Positions 45,321 through 55,318 of a stretch of DNA of 64,000 nucleotides are shown here, in pieces (within the stretch, counting starts at the first letter, position 1; each line of letters starts with the position of its first letter). The position numbers and the translations under genes are program-made. Source of the DNA: Harmothoe impar (taxonomy: Eukaryota > Annelida > Polychaeta > Phyllodocida > Polynoidae); contig OX381707.1 of NCBI GenBank assembly GCA_947462335.1, positions 19,284,404-19,348,403 of the forward strand. Reading direction: 5' to 3'. The notes below the pieces were generated by a model. It did not search any database. It saw only the letters and a list, made by a program, of their open reading frames with translations, and was not told where the DNA came from.

Positions 45321-45645
45321 ACGACTTTGGGAAACGCAACAGTATTACAGTGTACAGGATAGCTCTACATGTGCAATCCCACAGTCTCGGACTCCCATAC
45401 CAACACATCTCTGGTCCACTCTGCTGAGTATGGTATGGGAGCAGAGCTTATCTTCATTTGATACCCATTTGCGCCAGATTGGTGGCGCAAATGGGTGTGT
45501 ATTGGTCAATACACATCCAACAACAGAGAGATTATTATCTAGATCAAAGGGGTAATTAAATTAGCAGGGGGCTACTGTGTGTATTACACCTATAGTTGAC
45601 TGAACTAAATAGGGGGGGGGGGGGTAGATGGGGGGGGGGGGGGGT
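45321..45645. repeat. Cluster of small hairpins
   Basis: CTCCCATACCA (45391) pairs with TGGTATGGGAG (45432). ACCCATTTGCGCCA pairs with TGGCGCAAATGGGT (45464-45497). GTGTATTGGTCAATACAC follows at once. G runs lie near 45613 and 45631. Confidence 0.5.
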
Positions 45646-45649
45646 CCCC

Positions 45650-46805
45650 ATCCCATGTCGCATGTCCGTTTTAAGAAATGGCCATGTCACATGTCACTAA
45701 GGAAAAAGCCATGTCAGTAGTGTCACTAAAGGGAAAATGTAGGGTCACCGTAATTTATACAATTGGGCACTTGGGGCCGTAGGCCCCAGGAATTTTTTAA
45801 AATTTGACTACCCACAAGGACGGAATTTGAAGAAAGAGTTGGGTAGCATACTTTACACTAAATGAGAATTTTTTCTATTCATGTCACTAAGCCCCATGTC
45901 ACATGTCAATTTTAATAAATGGCCATGTCACATGTCACTTAAATGGTCATGTCCCATGTCGATTTTAAGAAATTGCCATGTCGCCATGTCGATTTTAAGA
46001 AATAGCCATGTCGCCATGTCGATTTTAGGGGTCGATACCCATTAAATAGGAGATGTGTATTAGGGTAAAACTGCTGCCTGCTCCCAGGCGGTCATGAGAC
46101 GGGTGGCCCCACGGACAGTTGGCCCCACGTCAAGTTGGCCCCACTTGAGACTGATGGCCCCAGATTTTGAGACTGATGGCCCCCATTTCAGACTGATGGC
46201 CCCACTTCTAATTTAATAGCTTATGTGGTCTAAAAACATATAAAAACATATTTTGAAGCATGTAGAGCATAGTTATAGCCATTCCCAATGTCATATTATA
46301 TGAAATTATATGAAAAAAAGTGCCTAGGATATCCATTCTTATGATAAAATGCAGGTATTTTCAGGCCTATTCTTAGGTCATAGCAGTATATTTTTGGGTT
46401 GGAAAGGATGAAACACTATCAAGAACAGATGGAGAAATAGCTTCTTTTATTAACAAAAAACGGTATTTAGATTTGTTTCCTATAAATGCAAAAAATAGTT
46501 TTTTTGGGAAAAAATAAGGGAAAACTTTAAAATGTCGTAGGAAGAAGATAAGATTATCCCTGAGGTGCTACTAAGATAATGAACACAATGCTAATATGGG
46601 GGCCCTTGATGGGGGGGTCCCCATGTCGCATGTCGGATTTAAGAAATGACCATGTCGCATGTCTATGTCGCTTAAAATGCTCATGTCCCATGTCAATTTA
46701 AGAAATGTCCATGTCCCCTGTCACTAAGCCTCATGTCGCATGTCACTAGGCCTCATGTCGCATGTCGATTTTAAGAAATGCCCATGTCGCCATATCGAAT
46801 TTAGG
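45650..46805. repeat. CATGTCGCATGTCGATTTTAAG repeat blocks
   Basis: Irregular tandem units of about 35 bp built on CATGTC, CATGTCAC/GC and GATTTTAAGAAATGGC occur at about 45650-45745, 45888-46030 and 46610-46805. Between them (46090-46210) is a separate set of TGATGGCCCCA repeats. A diverged block recurs at 54455. Unit boundaries are irregular and no inverted ends were found. Confidence 0.55.
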
Positions 46806-47098
46806 GGTCTAGAGCCATAATATGTATAAATACTTATTCAGGAAAAAGTACAGATGTAGTTTAAAAATGAGAGGAAACTTTCACCAGTTGAGTTGTGAAA
46901 AGTCACAGTTCAACTGTTGGCAACTGTCACACCTATGCAGTGTGGATGCCATATGGCCACACCTACTCTGAGACCTACCCAGAAAACCAAAAAGTATAAT
47001 CAAACTGATAGAAACATGTATTATTATCATTACCAATGTATAGATATTGTAATTGCAAGAAAAACAGTATTTAAATTTTTTTTCTAATGCAAAAATTA
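46806..47098. other. AT-rich flank of the Gypsy element, no gene
   Basis: Composition changes abruptly at about 47099 from AT-rich to very GC-rich, marking the 5' truncation point of the retroelement. Confidence 0.5.
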
Positions 47099-47102
47099 GG
47101 AG

Positions 47103-47216
47103 GGACATTTCCGGCGGGAGTGCCCAGAGAGGGGAGAATCCCGGCTGAAGGCCGAGCCGGAGCAGCCGGCCGAAAACAACACGGCTTCGGGAAACGGGAC
47201 CCGGCCCCAGGCATAG
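47103..47216 (+). pseudogene. 3' end of gag with half a zinc knuckle
   Basis: The third frame reads GHFRRECPERGES and continues to TAG at 47214. GHFRREC is the second half of a CCHC nucleocapsid knuckle, so the break removed everything before it. Pol overlaps in the -1 frame relative to gag, as in many Gypsy elements. No obvious slippery heptamer was seen. Confidence 0.7.
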
Positions 47217-50200
47217 GGCGTCCTGGGGCCGGGAGGATGGGGCCGGAGCTGTCGGTCACCTCCGTACGCGGGAGGGAGAAGAGAGGGACCGGCCTAATAG
47301 TGGAGGGCCGGGTCCTGGGCCATGGGATTAACATGCTGGTGGACACGGGGGCCTCCATCAGCATGATCTCCAGCAGATGGTGGGAGCGGCGTACCCCGGA
47401 CAGGGAGCTGCAGGCACACGACCGGACGGTGGTTTGCGCGGACGGCCGCCCAATGACGGTGAAGGGTAGGACGGAGGCCGTGTTGGAAATAGCGGGAGAG
47501 AAGATGAAAGGGGCATTCCTGGTGGCCGACATTTCCCCGGAAGGGATCCTCGGGGCCGACCTGCTACGGGGTAACGGCATCCTGGTGGATATGAACGGGG
47601 AACGGCTGCTGTGGGAGGAAGGCGGGGGTGGACCGCCGGCGGAGAAAAAGGCACGGCCCGCGGAAGGAGCAGCGGTACTGTGGGAGGATTGTTACATTCC
47701 GGCCGGAAGACAGGCGGTGGTGACGGCCCAACTGTCAGGGTGGGATCCGGACGAGGGACTACACTGCGTGATAGAGGGGTTCCCGGGGAACGAGGAGAAG
47801 GAAGGCTTCCGAGTCGGCCGCGGGATAGTGTCACCGAACAAGTGGGGCCGGACCCCGGTCATCTTACTGAATGTGGGGACGACGCCCCTGTGGCTACGCC
47901 AGAGCACCCGGTTTGGGAGAATAGCATCCCTGCAGGAGGTGGAGGACGAAGACTACGACCCACAGATGTGCGCGGCCGCAGGGGGGAGTCGGCCGAGGGG
48001 GCGGAAGGGGTAGTAGACACCCTCCTGCGGGGGGTGGACGAGGGGGCACGCCCGCAGGTGGAGGCCATGATTAGGGCGAACATCGGGGCGTTCTCCCACT
48101 GGGAAGATGACATGGGGGAGACGAGTGTCGTCCGACACGGAATACAGACCGGGGATGCCCAGCCGGTGAAACAGCGACCCCGCCGACTCGCCCCACACAA
48201 GCGGGCCGAGGCCGAGAAGAAAATAGGGGAAATGTTGGAGCTAGGCATAATAGAACCGTCCACCAGCCCGTGGGCCTCCCCGCTGGTGCTGGCGAGGAAG
48301 AAAGACGGGCGGCCGAGATTCTGCATAGACTATCGAAAACTAAATGCTGTAACAAAGAAGGACGCATACCCTATACCAAGGATAGATGACTCCCTAGATA
48401 CTCTGGGGGGGTCAACGTGGTTCAGCACCATTGACCTGACCAACGGGTATTGGCAGGTGGCTATGAAGGAGGAGGACCGGGAGAAGACGGCCTTTACTTC
48501 TCACAGCGGGCTGTACCAATACAAGGTAATGCCATTCGGCCTGTGCAACGCCCCGTCCACGTTCGAGAGACTGATGGAGGTGACCCTAAGGGGACTACAT
48601 TGGAAGAGCTGCCTCGTCTACTTGGACGATATTATAGTGTTCTCGGCCGACCTAAAGACACACTTGCAAAGAGTACAGGAGGTCCTACAGAGGTTGATGC
48701 AGGCGGGGCTGAAGGTGAAGCCGAGGAAGTGCCAGCTGGCCCGAAGGGAGGTGAGTTTCCTCGGCCACATAGTCAGCCGGAACGGGGTGGCGACGGACCC
48801 GGAGAAAGTGAGGGCAGTAAGGGAGTGGCCCCGGCCGCAGTCGGTGGCAGAAGTAAGAAGTTTCCTGGGGCTGGCGGGGTACTACCGGGGGTTCGTCCGG
48901 GACTTTGCGGCCATCGCCAAGCCCTTGTCGGCCGTGGCCGAGAAGGACCGCAGGTTCGAGTGGTCGGAGGCGTGCGAAACGGCCTTCGGCCAGCTGAAAG
49001 GGCTGCTCACTTCGGCTCCTATCCTCAGCTACCCAGAACCGGAGGGGGCCCTCATCCTGGACACTGACGCCAGTAATTACGGACTGGGGGCAGTATTGTC
49101 CCAGGAGCAGGGGGGGCAGGAGAAAGTTCTGGCGTATGCCAGCCGCACCCTTTCCCGGCCGGAGGGGAACTATTGTGTGACCCAGAAAGAGCTGCTGGCG
49201 GTCATGTTCGGGCTAAAGAAGTTTCGCCACTACCTGGTGGGTCGGCCCGTTCTCATCCGCACGGACCATGCGGCCCTGAGGTGGGTAACGGACTTCAAGG
49301 AACCGGAAGGCCAGGTGGCCCGGTGGCTACAAGTCCTGGGGACCCACGATTTCACCATCCAACACAGGCCGGGGAAGGACCACAACAACGCGGACGCCCT
49401 CTCCAGGCGCCCCTGCAGGCAGTGCGGCCGAGGCGGCCCGGGCCCGGCCACATGCTACGCCGTTACCCGAGCCGCAACGGCTCCAGCGGAGGACGGGTCG
49501 GATGGGGAAGACGGGGAGGCGGACACGGTAACCCGCCTGGGTAGCCCCGGGGAGTGGGTGGCGGCCCAGCAGCAGGACCCGGTTCTATCCCGAGTCCGGG
49601 AGTGGCTGCTGAGCGGAGACCCCGGGGCGGGGTCGGACGAACAGACGGAGTCCTACGACCACCGGACGTATGCTAGGCAGACGACACGGTTGGTGGAGGG
49701 GCCCGGGGAGGTCCTCTCGCGGAAGTGGTACACCCCAGGCGGGGCCGACCGCCTGCAGATATTGGTCCCGGCCGATGCAGGCAGAGGTAATGAATGGACT
49801 GCACGGAGAGGGGCTGGCCGGACACCTGGGTAGGCGCCGGGTAATAAGGAGGTGCCAGGACTTCTTCTACTGGCCCAATTTCAGAAGAGATCTGACGGCG
49901 TGGTGCGCCAGGTGTGTGCAGTGCAATCGGCGGAAGCCGGCCGCGACGCCACACCGGCACCCCATGGGCCATGTCACAGTGGGAATGCCTATGGAGAGGG
50001 TGGGGGCAGACATCATGGGGCCGCTCCACCCCTCGGCCGGAGGGAACCAATACATCCTAGTGTTGGTAGAGTATTTTACCAAATGGGCCGAGGCGTACGC
50101 CATCCCAGACCACAAGGCGCCGACGGTGGCCCGGGCCATAGTGGAAAATTTTGTATGTCGCTTTGGGACCCCAGTGACGTTACACACGGACCAGGGACGA

Positions 50201-51091
50201 GAGTTCCAGTCCTCCACCTTCCGGGAGGTAGTAAAGCTGCTGGGGATACGACAGTCCCGGACGTGCCCCTTCAACCCGAAGTCGGACGGAATGGTGGAAC
50301 GATGTAATCTTACGATAGAGGCGCTGCTGGCCACGGTCATTCAGGAGGACCAACGGGACTGGGACCGACAACTCCCCTTCGTCATGGCGGCCTACAGGGC
50401 CACGGAGCACTCGTACACCGGGGTATCGCCGAACGCCATGATGCTGGGAAGGGAGACGGCCGCCCCCCTCAGCCTCATCTACCCGGTGGAGGCACTGAAG
50501 GACCAGCCCCCGGGGGAGGGGTATGTGGCCGAACTGCAGTCGGTCATGGCAGAGGCACACGACCTGGCCCGAGAGCAACTCGGCCGGGCCGTACAAAGAC
50601 AGAAACGCAACTATGATCAGAGGGCGGAGCTACACGTCATTCCGGACGGAGCGGAGGTATATTTTTACCACCCTATAAAGAAAATCGGCCGCAGCCCTAA
50701 ACTGCAGAGCTATTGGACGGGGCCGTGGAGGGTGGCAAAGAATATAGGCGGACCAGTGTACGAAATCACCATGGGAAGGAAACGCCGGGTGGAACACTAT
50801 GACAACTTAAAGGTAGTACCAGGCGCCCCGGAGCAGGAGGAGGCGGCAGTAGCCACGATAGGGCCGGCGGAGGATGAGGACGGCGTCCCGGAGAAGGGGG
50901 AGGCGGCAGTAGCCATGGGGACGAGGGCGGCAAAAGCGGGCAGTCGCCGGGTGAGGGCGCCCCGGGAGGAGCCTCCAGGCCCCCTGGGCCTGGGAGGGGG
51001 CGGGACGGAATCTTCGACCCGGCCCGTGATTGGGGGAGAAGGGGGGGCGGCGGTAACCATGGCGAGGACGCCCAGGAGGAGGGGTATATAA
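47217..51091 (+). pseudogene. Gypsy pol: protease, RT, RNase H, integrase, two frameshifts
   Basis: Protease carries LVDTGAS (47336). The RT shows YPIPRIDDSLDTLGG, FSTIDLTNGYWQV, MPFGLCNAP and catalytic YLDDI (48619). RNase H shows LDTDASNYGLGAVLSQ, KELLAV and TDHAALRWV. Integrase has the H-H-C-C zinc domain (GHLG...WCARCVQC), the D-D-E core (GADIMG, HTDQGREF, MVERCNL) and a GPY/F-like YWTGPWRV. A frame change lies at about 47950-48013, between protease and RT. A second lies at about 49770-49790, just before the integrase. Both look like single indels. The acidic/Ala-rich tail after the GPY/F region has no chromodomain that I can see. The stop codon lies inside a TATATAA motif (51085-51091). 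Confidence 0.9.
51085..51091 (+). promoter_or_regulatory. TATATAA motif before ORF3
   Basis: GAGGGGTATATAACCCC, 30 bp before the ORF3 ATG and overlapping the pol stop. The same GAGGGGTATATAA string occurs in the 3' LTR, so it may be an internal promoter. Confidence 0.35.
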
Positions 51092-51120
51092 CCCCACCTA
51101 CGGAGGTGCGGGAGTCAGTC

Positions 51121-53379
51121 ATGGCGCTACACCCCCGAGACGAGTTCTATCCGGCGATCTTATCAGGGTTCGGCCAGTGGGCAAGCGAAGGGGATTCGGA
51201 CGAGTCCCGGGCCACGGCGGAGCTATACGAGGAGCAAAGACGACAAGCAAGGGAAGACTCCCCCTCGCAGTGGGGACGACAGGTCAGGAAGGAAGTGCCG
51301 GAGGTGAGGAGGTGGGTCGGACGGGTGGAGGGGGGCGCGCAGGAGCCTCCACCAGCAGCGTACCACAGGTGGAAAGAAGCCCACGATAGAAGGACCGAAT
51401 TTCAGCTGATAAACGGCCTCTCCTCGGACGAGGACGACGATACGGAGCCCCTGAGAGTGACGTGGTCACTCGGCGAGAAAAGGAGGGTAGGGGGCGGCGC
51501 TCGAAGACTGAAATCGGACCATATAAGGGTGCCAGTAGAGCCTGCGGCCCGGCCCACCCCGCCGGACTCACCAGTACGGGAGACAAGGACGGTGACGATG
51601 GGAAGGCCGACAAACAAGGACGGGAGGCAAACGGGCCGAGAAAAGACCGGCAGCCGGGACTCCTCTTCCCGCAGCCGACACTCCCGGTCGCCCCATAAAC
51701 CGGCCGCGGAAGAGAAGAAGAAGGAGGAGGCCAGCAAGCGGGGACAGTCGGGGAAAGAAAGGGGGGGACGGGGCCGCTCCCGGGAGGGGCACCGGGCGTC
51801 CCACTCAGACCGACGGAAGGAGGGCGACGGCCACCGGGGAAGGGGCAGGGGGGAAGGCCGGACAGTGGAGAGTAAGGGAAAAGGGGAACCCCCCAAAGTA
51901 CCCACGCCGTCCCGCAGAGAGAAGAAGGATCCCACGCCACCGGCCGGCTTTGGAACGGATCAGCGGGCGGGGTTCGTGGATGGGACATGTTCCCACGCCC
52001 GGTCTACGTCCCGGTCCCACTCTCCCACGCCCGGTTCTAAACGAAACGGACCAATCGCAGCGCGGGTAGCGCCAGGCACGCCGGCCGAAAAGAAGATCAG
52101 CCAATCAGGAGAGGGGAGGGGGTCGGACCCACGTGCGGGGGTAGTATATAAGAGGGGAGAAGCCGGAGGAGAGACACATACGGACGAGATGGCTTCCAAT
52201 ACCTTCTCCTGCGGGGATTGCCACCAGAAAGGCCGGAGCTGGCGGGGAACGGCAGAGGAGTACGATCTGCACTTGGTCAACCACCCCATACTAATCCTAG
52301 GGTGGAACTGCCCCGGAGTCGACAAGGATGGTAAGCCGTGTAAGCTGCAAAAGACGGACCGTCGGAAAGGCGAGCTCGCCAACCACATGGGCTTGCACCG
52401 GGTCGGGGGTCGGGCAGGCCCAGTCCCACACGAGTGGGAGAACCCCGCCAATATACCCGATGCAACTTACGTCGAGAAGCGGGGGCGGGCCCCGGCCGGG
52501 GAAACGAAAGGCGGCAAGAAGTCCGCCAGGAAGCGGGGGGTGTCTTCACGGGACTCCTCTACAGAGTCGACGGTGGACGTACGCAACGTCCGGGGCCGGG
52601 CTAACCGGGACCAGTCGCCCGAGCCCAGCACCTCCGACGAACTGGATAAGACGAAATCGCCGTCCATCACCGACCCTACCCCCCAGAAGGACGCAGAGGT
52701 ACCAGACGAGCAGCGGGAGGGATTAACGACACAAGTGTTTGAGGAGAGGATGAAAGACATACAGAGGGCCCTGAGAGACGGGGGGCAGGAGGGGGCGGTG
52801 GAAACGCTCCAGAGACTGCCACCGGCAGTATTCGCCGCCTTGATAGGATCGGGGAAGACGACGGAGGTGGGGGCGACGCCGGGCGGTACCATCACTCTCA
52901 CGTCCGAGACTGTCACTGAGGTGGAGGTAAGTGACGGCCCGCCACCACCGGACAGCCCACCCGCCCATAGGAATGTCGTCCGCAACCTCTGTGGCCAGTT
53001 GTCCCCGATCACCCCCCCCACGCCGGTAGTACCCCAGCCGGAAACAGAACCGGAGCCGGACCCGGTAAAGGACTCCAAGGGAAGGAAAACGAAAACCCAG
53101 AAAAAGGCCGAGGCGGCCCGAAAAATCAAAGAGAAAGAGAAGGAAGAGAGAGAGAAAGCGGATCGGGAGAAGGCGGATCAAGAGGAGAAGGCCGAGAAGG
53201 AGCAGGCCGAAAAGGATAAGAGGGAGGCGGACGAGAAGGCCGAGAAGGAGCAGGCCGAAAAAGATAAGAGGGAGGCGGACGAGAAGGCCGCGAGAGAGAA
53301 GGAGCAGGCCGAGAAAGATAAGAAAGAGGCGGACGAGAAAGAGAAAGCGGACCGGGGGGTACCTACTCTGTTAGTATAA
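51121..53379 (+). CDS. Gypsy ORF3, 752 codons, unknown function
   Basis: An intact frame in the position where some Gypsy elements carry env, but with no signal peptide or membrane segment, so it is not an envelope. I start it at the ATG of MALHPRDEF (G at -3 and +4) rather than the upstream GTG. Residues 1-120 are mixed and acidic. About 150-350 is Arg/Ser/Lys/Gly-rich with SRSRHSRSPH-like RS dipeptides. About 361-431 is a compact zinc-finger pair, C-x2-C-x16-H-x3-H then C-x9-C-x14-H-x3-H. About 535-570 is helical (RMKDIQRALRDG). The last 85 residues are Glu/Lys/Asp repeats (EKEQAEKDKREADEKA, three rounds), likely a charged helix. I do not recognise the family. Nucleic-acid binding is inferred from the fingers and basic region. 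It is intact while pol is broken, which is worth noting. Confidence 0.75.
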   Translation: MALHPRDEFYPAILSGFGQWASEGDSDESRATAELYEEQRRQAREDSPSQWGRQVRKEVPEVRRWVGRVEGGAQEPPPAAYHRWKEAHDRRTEFQLINGLSSDEDDDTEPLRVTWSLGEKRRVGGGARRLKSDHIRVPVEPAARPTPPDSPVRETRTVTMGRPTNKDGRQTGREKTGSRDSSSRSRHSRSPHKPAAEEKKKEEASKRGQSGKERGGRGRSREGHRASHSDRRKEGDGHRGRGRGEGRTVESKGKGEPPKVPTPSRREKKDPTPPAGFGTDQRAGFVDGTCSHARSTSRSHSPTPGSKRNGPIAARVAPGTPAEKKISQSGEGRGSDPRAGVVYKRGEAGGETHTDEMASNTFSCGDCHQKGRSWRGTAEEYDLHLVNHPILILGWNCPGVDKDGKPCKLQKTDRRKGELANHMGLHRVGGRAGPVPHEWENPANIPDATYVEKRGRAPAGETKGGKKSARKRGVSSRDSSTESTVDVRNVRGRANRDQSPEPSTSDELDKTKSPSITDPTPQKDAEVPDEQREGLTTQVFEERMKDIQRALRDGGQEGAVETLQRLPPAVFAALIGSGKTTEVGATPGGTITLTSETVTEVEVSDGPPPPDSPPAHRNVVRNLCGQLSPITPPTPVVPQPETEPEPDPVKDSKGRKTKTQKKAEAARKIKEKEKEEREKADREKADQEEKAEKEQAEKDKREADEKAEKEQAEKDKREADEKAAREKEQAEKDKKEADEKEKADRGVPTLLV
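52145..52151 (+). promoter_or_regulatory. TATATAA motif inside ORF3
   Basis: GTAGTATATAAGAGGGG, 44 bp before an in-frame ATG (52189, good context) that opens directly onto the zinc-finger pair. Could yield a 396-residue short form. Speculative. Confidence 0.3.
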
Positions 53380-53400
53380 AGTTCGGGTAGGGGTTTGGAT

Positions 53401-53413
53401 AGGGTGGGGAGAG
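53401..53413 (+). promoter_or_regulatory. Polypurine tract
   Basis: AGGGTGGGGAGAG directly before the LTR. Primer site for plus-strand DNA synthesis in LTR retroelements. Confidence 0.6.
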
Positions 53414-53632
53414 TGTAGCGGGCGGAGGAGGGGTCGGCCGAACTGGAGTCGGCCGGAACGGGAGTCGGCCGGAGCGGGAGTCGGCCGGGACGCAGCTCGG
53501 GGAAGGGACGCGGGAGGGGTATATAAGGGAACGTTTGAGGCCAGTTGGTCAGTTGTTGTTGAGCACTTCTAAATAAAGGATCTCTTGGTAAACCGCAAGG
53601 CTGGCTGTCGTGTTGTTCATCATATGCCCACA
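53414..53632 (+). mobile_element. 3' LTR, 219 bp
   Basis: TGTAGCGGGC to TATGCCCACA. The U3 part has four rounds of a 15-bp GGAGTCGGCCGGARC-type repeat, then TATATAA (53520) and AATAAA (53572). Its extent is set by the polypurine tract and by the match to the inverted copy at 55054-55318. Confidence 0.75.
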
Positions 53633-53641
53633 AATATCTTT

Positions 53642-53644
<3 letters not shown>

Positions 53645-53683
<39 letters not shown>
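53645..53683. repeat. (TA)n microsatellite
   Basis: About 20 TA units. It continues at 53907-53925 and was split by the MITE between. Confidence 0.9.
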
Positions 53684-53685
<2 letters not shown>

Positions 53686-53906
53686 GTAAATTCCCGCGTA
53701 TAACCCGCGGGTTATACGCGAACCAAACCCTTAGTGCGGGTTATACAATATTCTCAAAGTCTAGGTGCGGGTTATACGAGGGTTTTTATTAGTATAATAC
53801 AGTACTAAAACGGCAATTTTCAGACCCCAGATGCGGGTTATATGATTCTCCCAAAGTCGGGGTGCGGGTTATACGCGAGGTGCCGGTTATACGCGGGAAT
53901 TTACGG
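53684..53906. mobile_element. TA-flanked MITE with CCGTAAATTCCCGCG ends
   Basis: CCGTAAATTCCCGCGTATAAC and its inverse GCGGGAATTTACGG bound 223 bp. Inside are five diverged TGCGGGTTATAC units. It is inserted into the TA repeat, as expected for a Tc1/mariner-type target. Confidence 0.7.
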
Positions 53907-54116
53907 TATATATATATATATATATTGTTAAGATTGAGCGTGTGAGTGGCCTCACAGATGACTCAGGGTAAGCTGAATCTGAAGCTTATCATGTACTTAG
54001 ATATAGTACTCCCTTATAATCATTGATTGGTCCATTCTGGCATCAGAAATGAATTCCTTGTTAAAAAGTACCCTAAAGTCATGTGTCATACATGTATGTT
54101 ATTCCATTTCAGGCCA

Positions 54117-54184
54117 GCAGGTGGGTGTGGGTGAGCAGGTAGGTGTGGGAGAGCAGGTGGGTGTGGGTGTGCAGGTGGGTGTGG
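54117..54184. repeat. Short minisatellite
   Basis: About four GAGCAGGTGGGTGTGGGT units. Confidence 0.7.
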
Positions 54185-54454
54185 ACGACAGTTGCAGGCT
54201 GCGGGCATGTACCGCCTTCTGTCCCTATCAAAAAGCCAGTCAATCAGATGATAAATGGCGACGATATGGGTGGTACAGTTTTGAACTGCTCTGGACGCTC
54301 CTTTTATCCTGACGCTGTCGCTGGCAACTCTCGTGTTGTCTCGCGCAGTTCTTGGAGTGCACGAGAAGTTGCAGTGGCGCCACCCTTTGGAGGACGGTCG
54401 CTAGAGGAACTAAAATATTTGTTCGTGATGTAAGTGATGGGGGTATAGATGGCG

Positions 54455-54565
54455 GGGTCCCCATGTCACATGTCGACTTAAAGAAATGGCCATGTCACCT
54501 GTCCATTATATCCCCATCTCCCATGTTGCCTTTAACAGCCTCTCCTGTCCCATGTGGATTTTGCC
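54455..54565. repeat. Diverged CATGTC repeat block
   Basis: CCCCATGTCACATGTCGACT...AAGAAATGGCCATGTC, related to 45650-46805. Confidence 0.5.
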
Positions 54566-55053
54566 AGGGCACTTGCCAGGGCAGGTAATCAAGCCTAGCG
54601 ATGCTCTGTGTTGAATTCTTTCATATAAATTTAATTTAAACGTTTTTATTGTGTGTTTGAGGGTATTTCGAGTGTAGAAGATGGCATTTCTGCGTGTGAA
54701 GAGAGAAATATCGGACAGATTGGCAAAAGTTGTCATTTCTATCTTTGCTTTAACACTGGAGCCTATGTACCTTTCATTTAGAGGGTAGCAATTTAAGAGT
54801 ACTTAAGAGTTTAAGGAAAAGAGAGAAATCACTACCTAAAGATCGCAGGCGAATTACAGCAAGAAGGAAAGACATTTCAATTTTTTTTCGAAAGAAACAT
54901 CTGTCCCCCGACCTTGCCCATCTATCCCTTTGGTCCTCTGATGTCTATCTATAACAGAGGGTGAATGATAGACATTCTCCTATGTAACAAAAACGTCTTA
55001 AACCTTGGTTGGGTCGTTTAGTATTACTCAGTTACCCTGAGTCAAAGATATCA
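54566..55053. other. No gene seen
   Basis: AT-rich unique sequence. Confidence 0.35.
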
Positions 55054-55318
55054 TGTGCATATGACGAAGAACACAACAGCCAGCCTTGCGGTTTCCCAAG
55101 AGATCCTTTATTGATCGTATCTCAACACAAACTGTTCATATCCCCAGATGCGCCCCCTTATATACCCCTCCCACTTCCCCTCCCGGAGTAGCGTTCCGGC
55201 CGAGTTTGGCCCGGCCGACGTGGTCCCGGCCGAGAAGTTCTCGGCCCGCCTGACCACCCCGGCCGAGAGTGTAGTGACAGGGGCGCCCGTACGGCCGACC
55301 CCTCTCTTGCCCGCTACT
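55054..55318 (-). mobile_element. Inverted solo LTR related to the Gypsy LTR
   Basis: Reverse complement shows the same landmarks in order: AGCGGGC, GGTCGGCC repeats, GAGGGGTATATAAGGG, CAATAAAGGATCTCTTGG, CCGCAAGGCTGGCTG and CATATGC. It is about 45 bp longer than the 3' LTR, with an expanded U3. No internal element sequence adjoins. No clear flanking duplication. Confidence 0.7.

Larger units (their letters stand above)
47099..53632 (+). mobile_element. Ty3/Gypsy LTR retrotransposon, 5'-truncated, with third ORF
   Basis: Order is gag remnant, protease, reverse transcriptase, RNase H, integrase, ORF3, polypurine tract, 3' LTR. The 5' LTR, primer-binding site and most of gag are missing. The whole element is far more GC-rich than its surroundings. 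A related solo LTR lies inverted at 55054-55318. Confidence 0.9.

Noticed and set aside
51284..51988. Long minus-strand frames opposite ORF3 and pol
   Set aside because: Antisense shadows of GC-rich coding sequence. Plus-strand domains account for the region.
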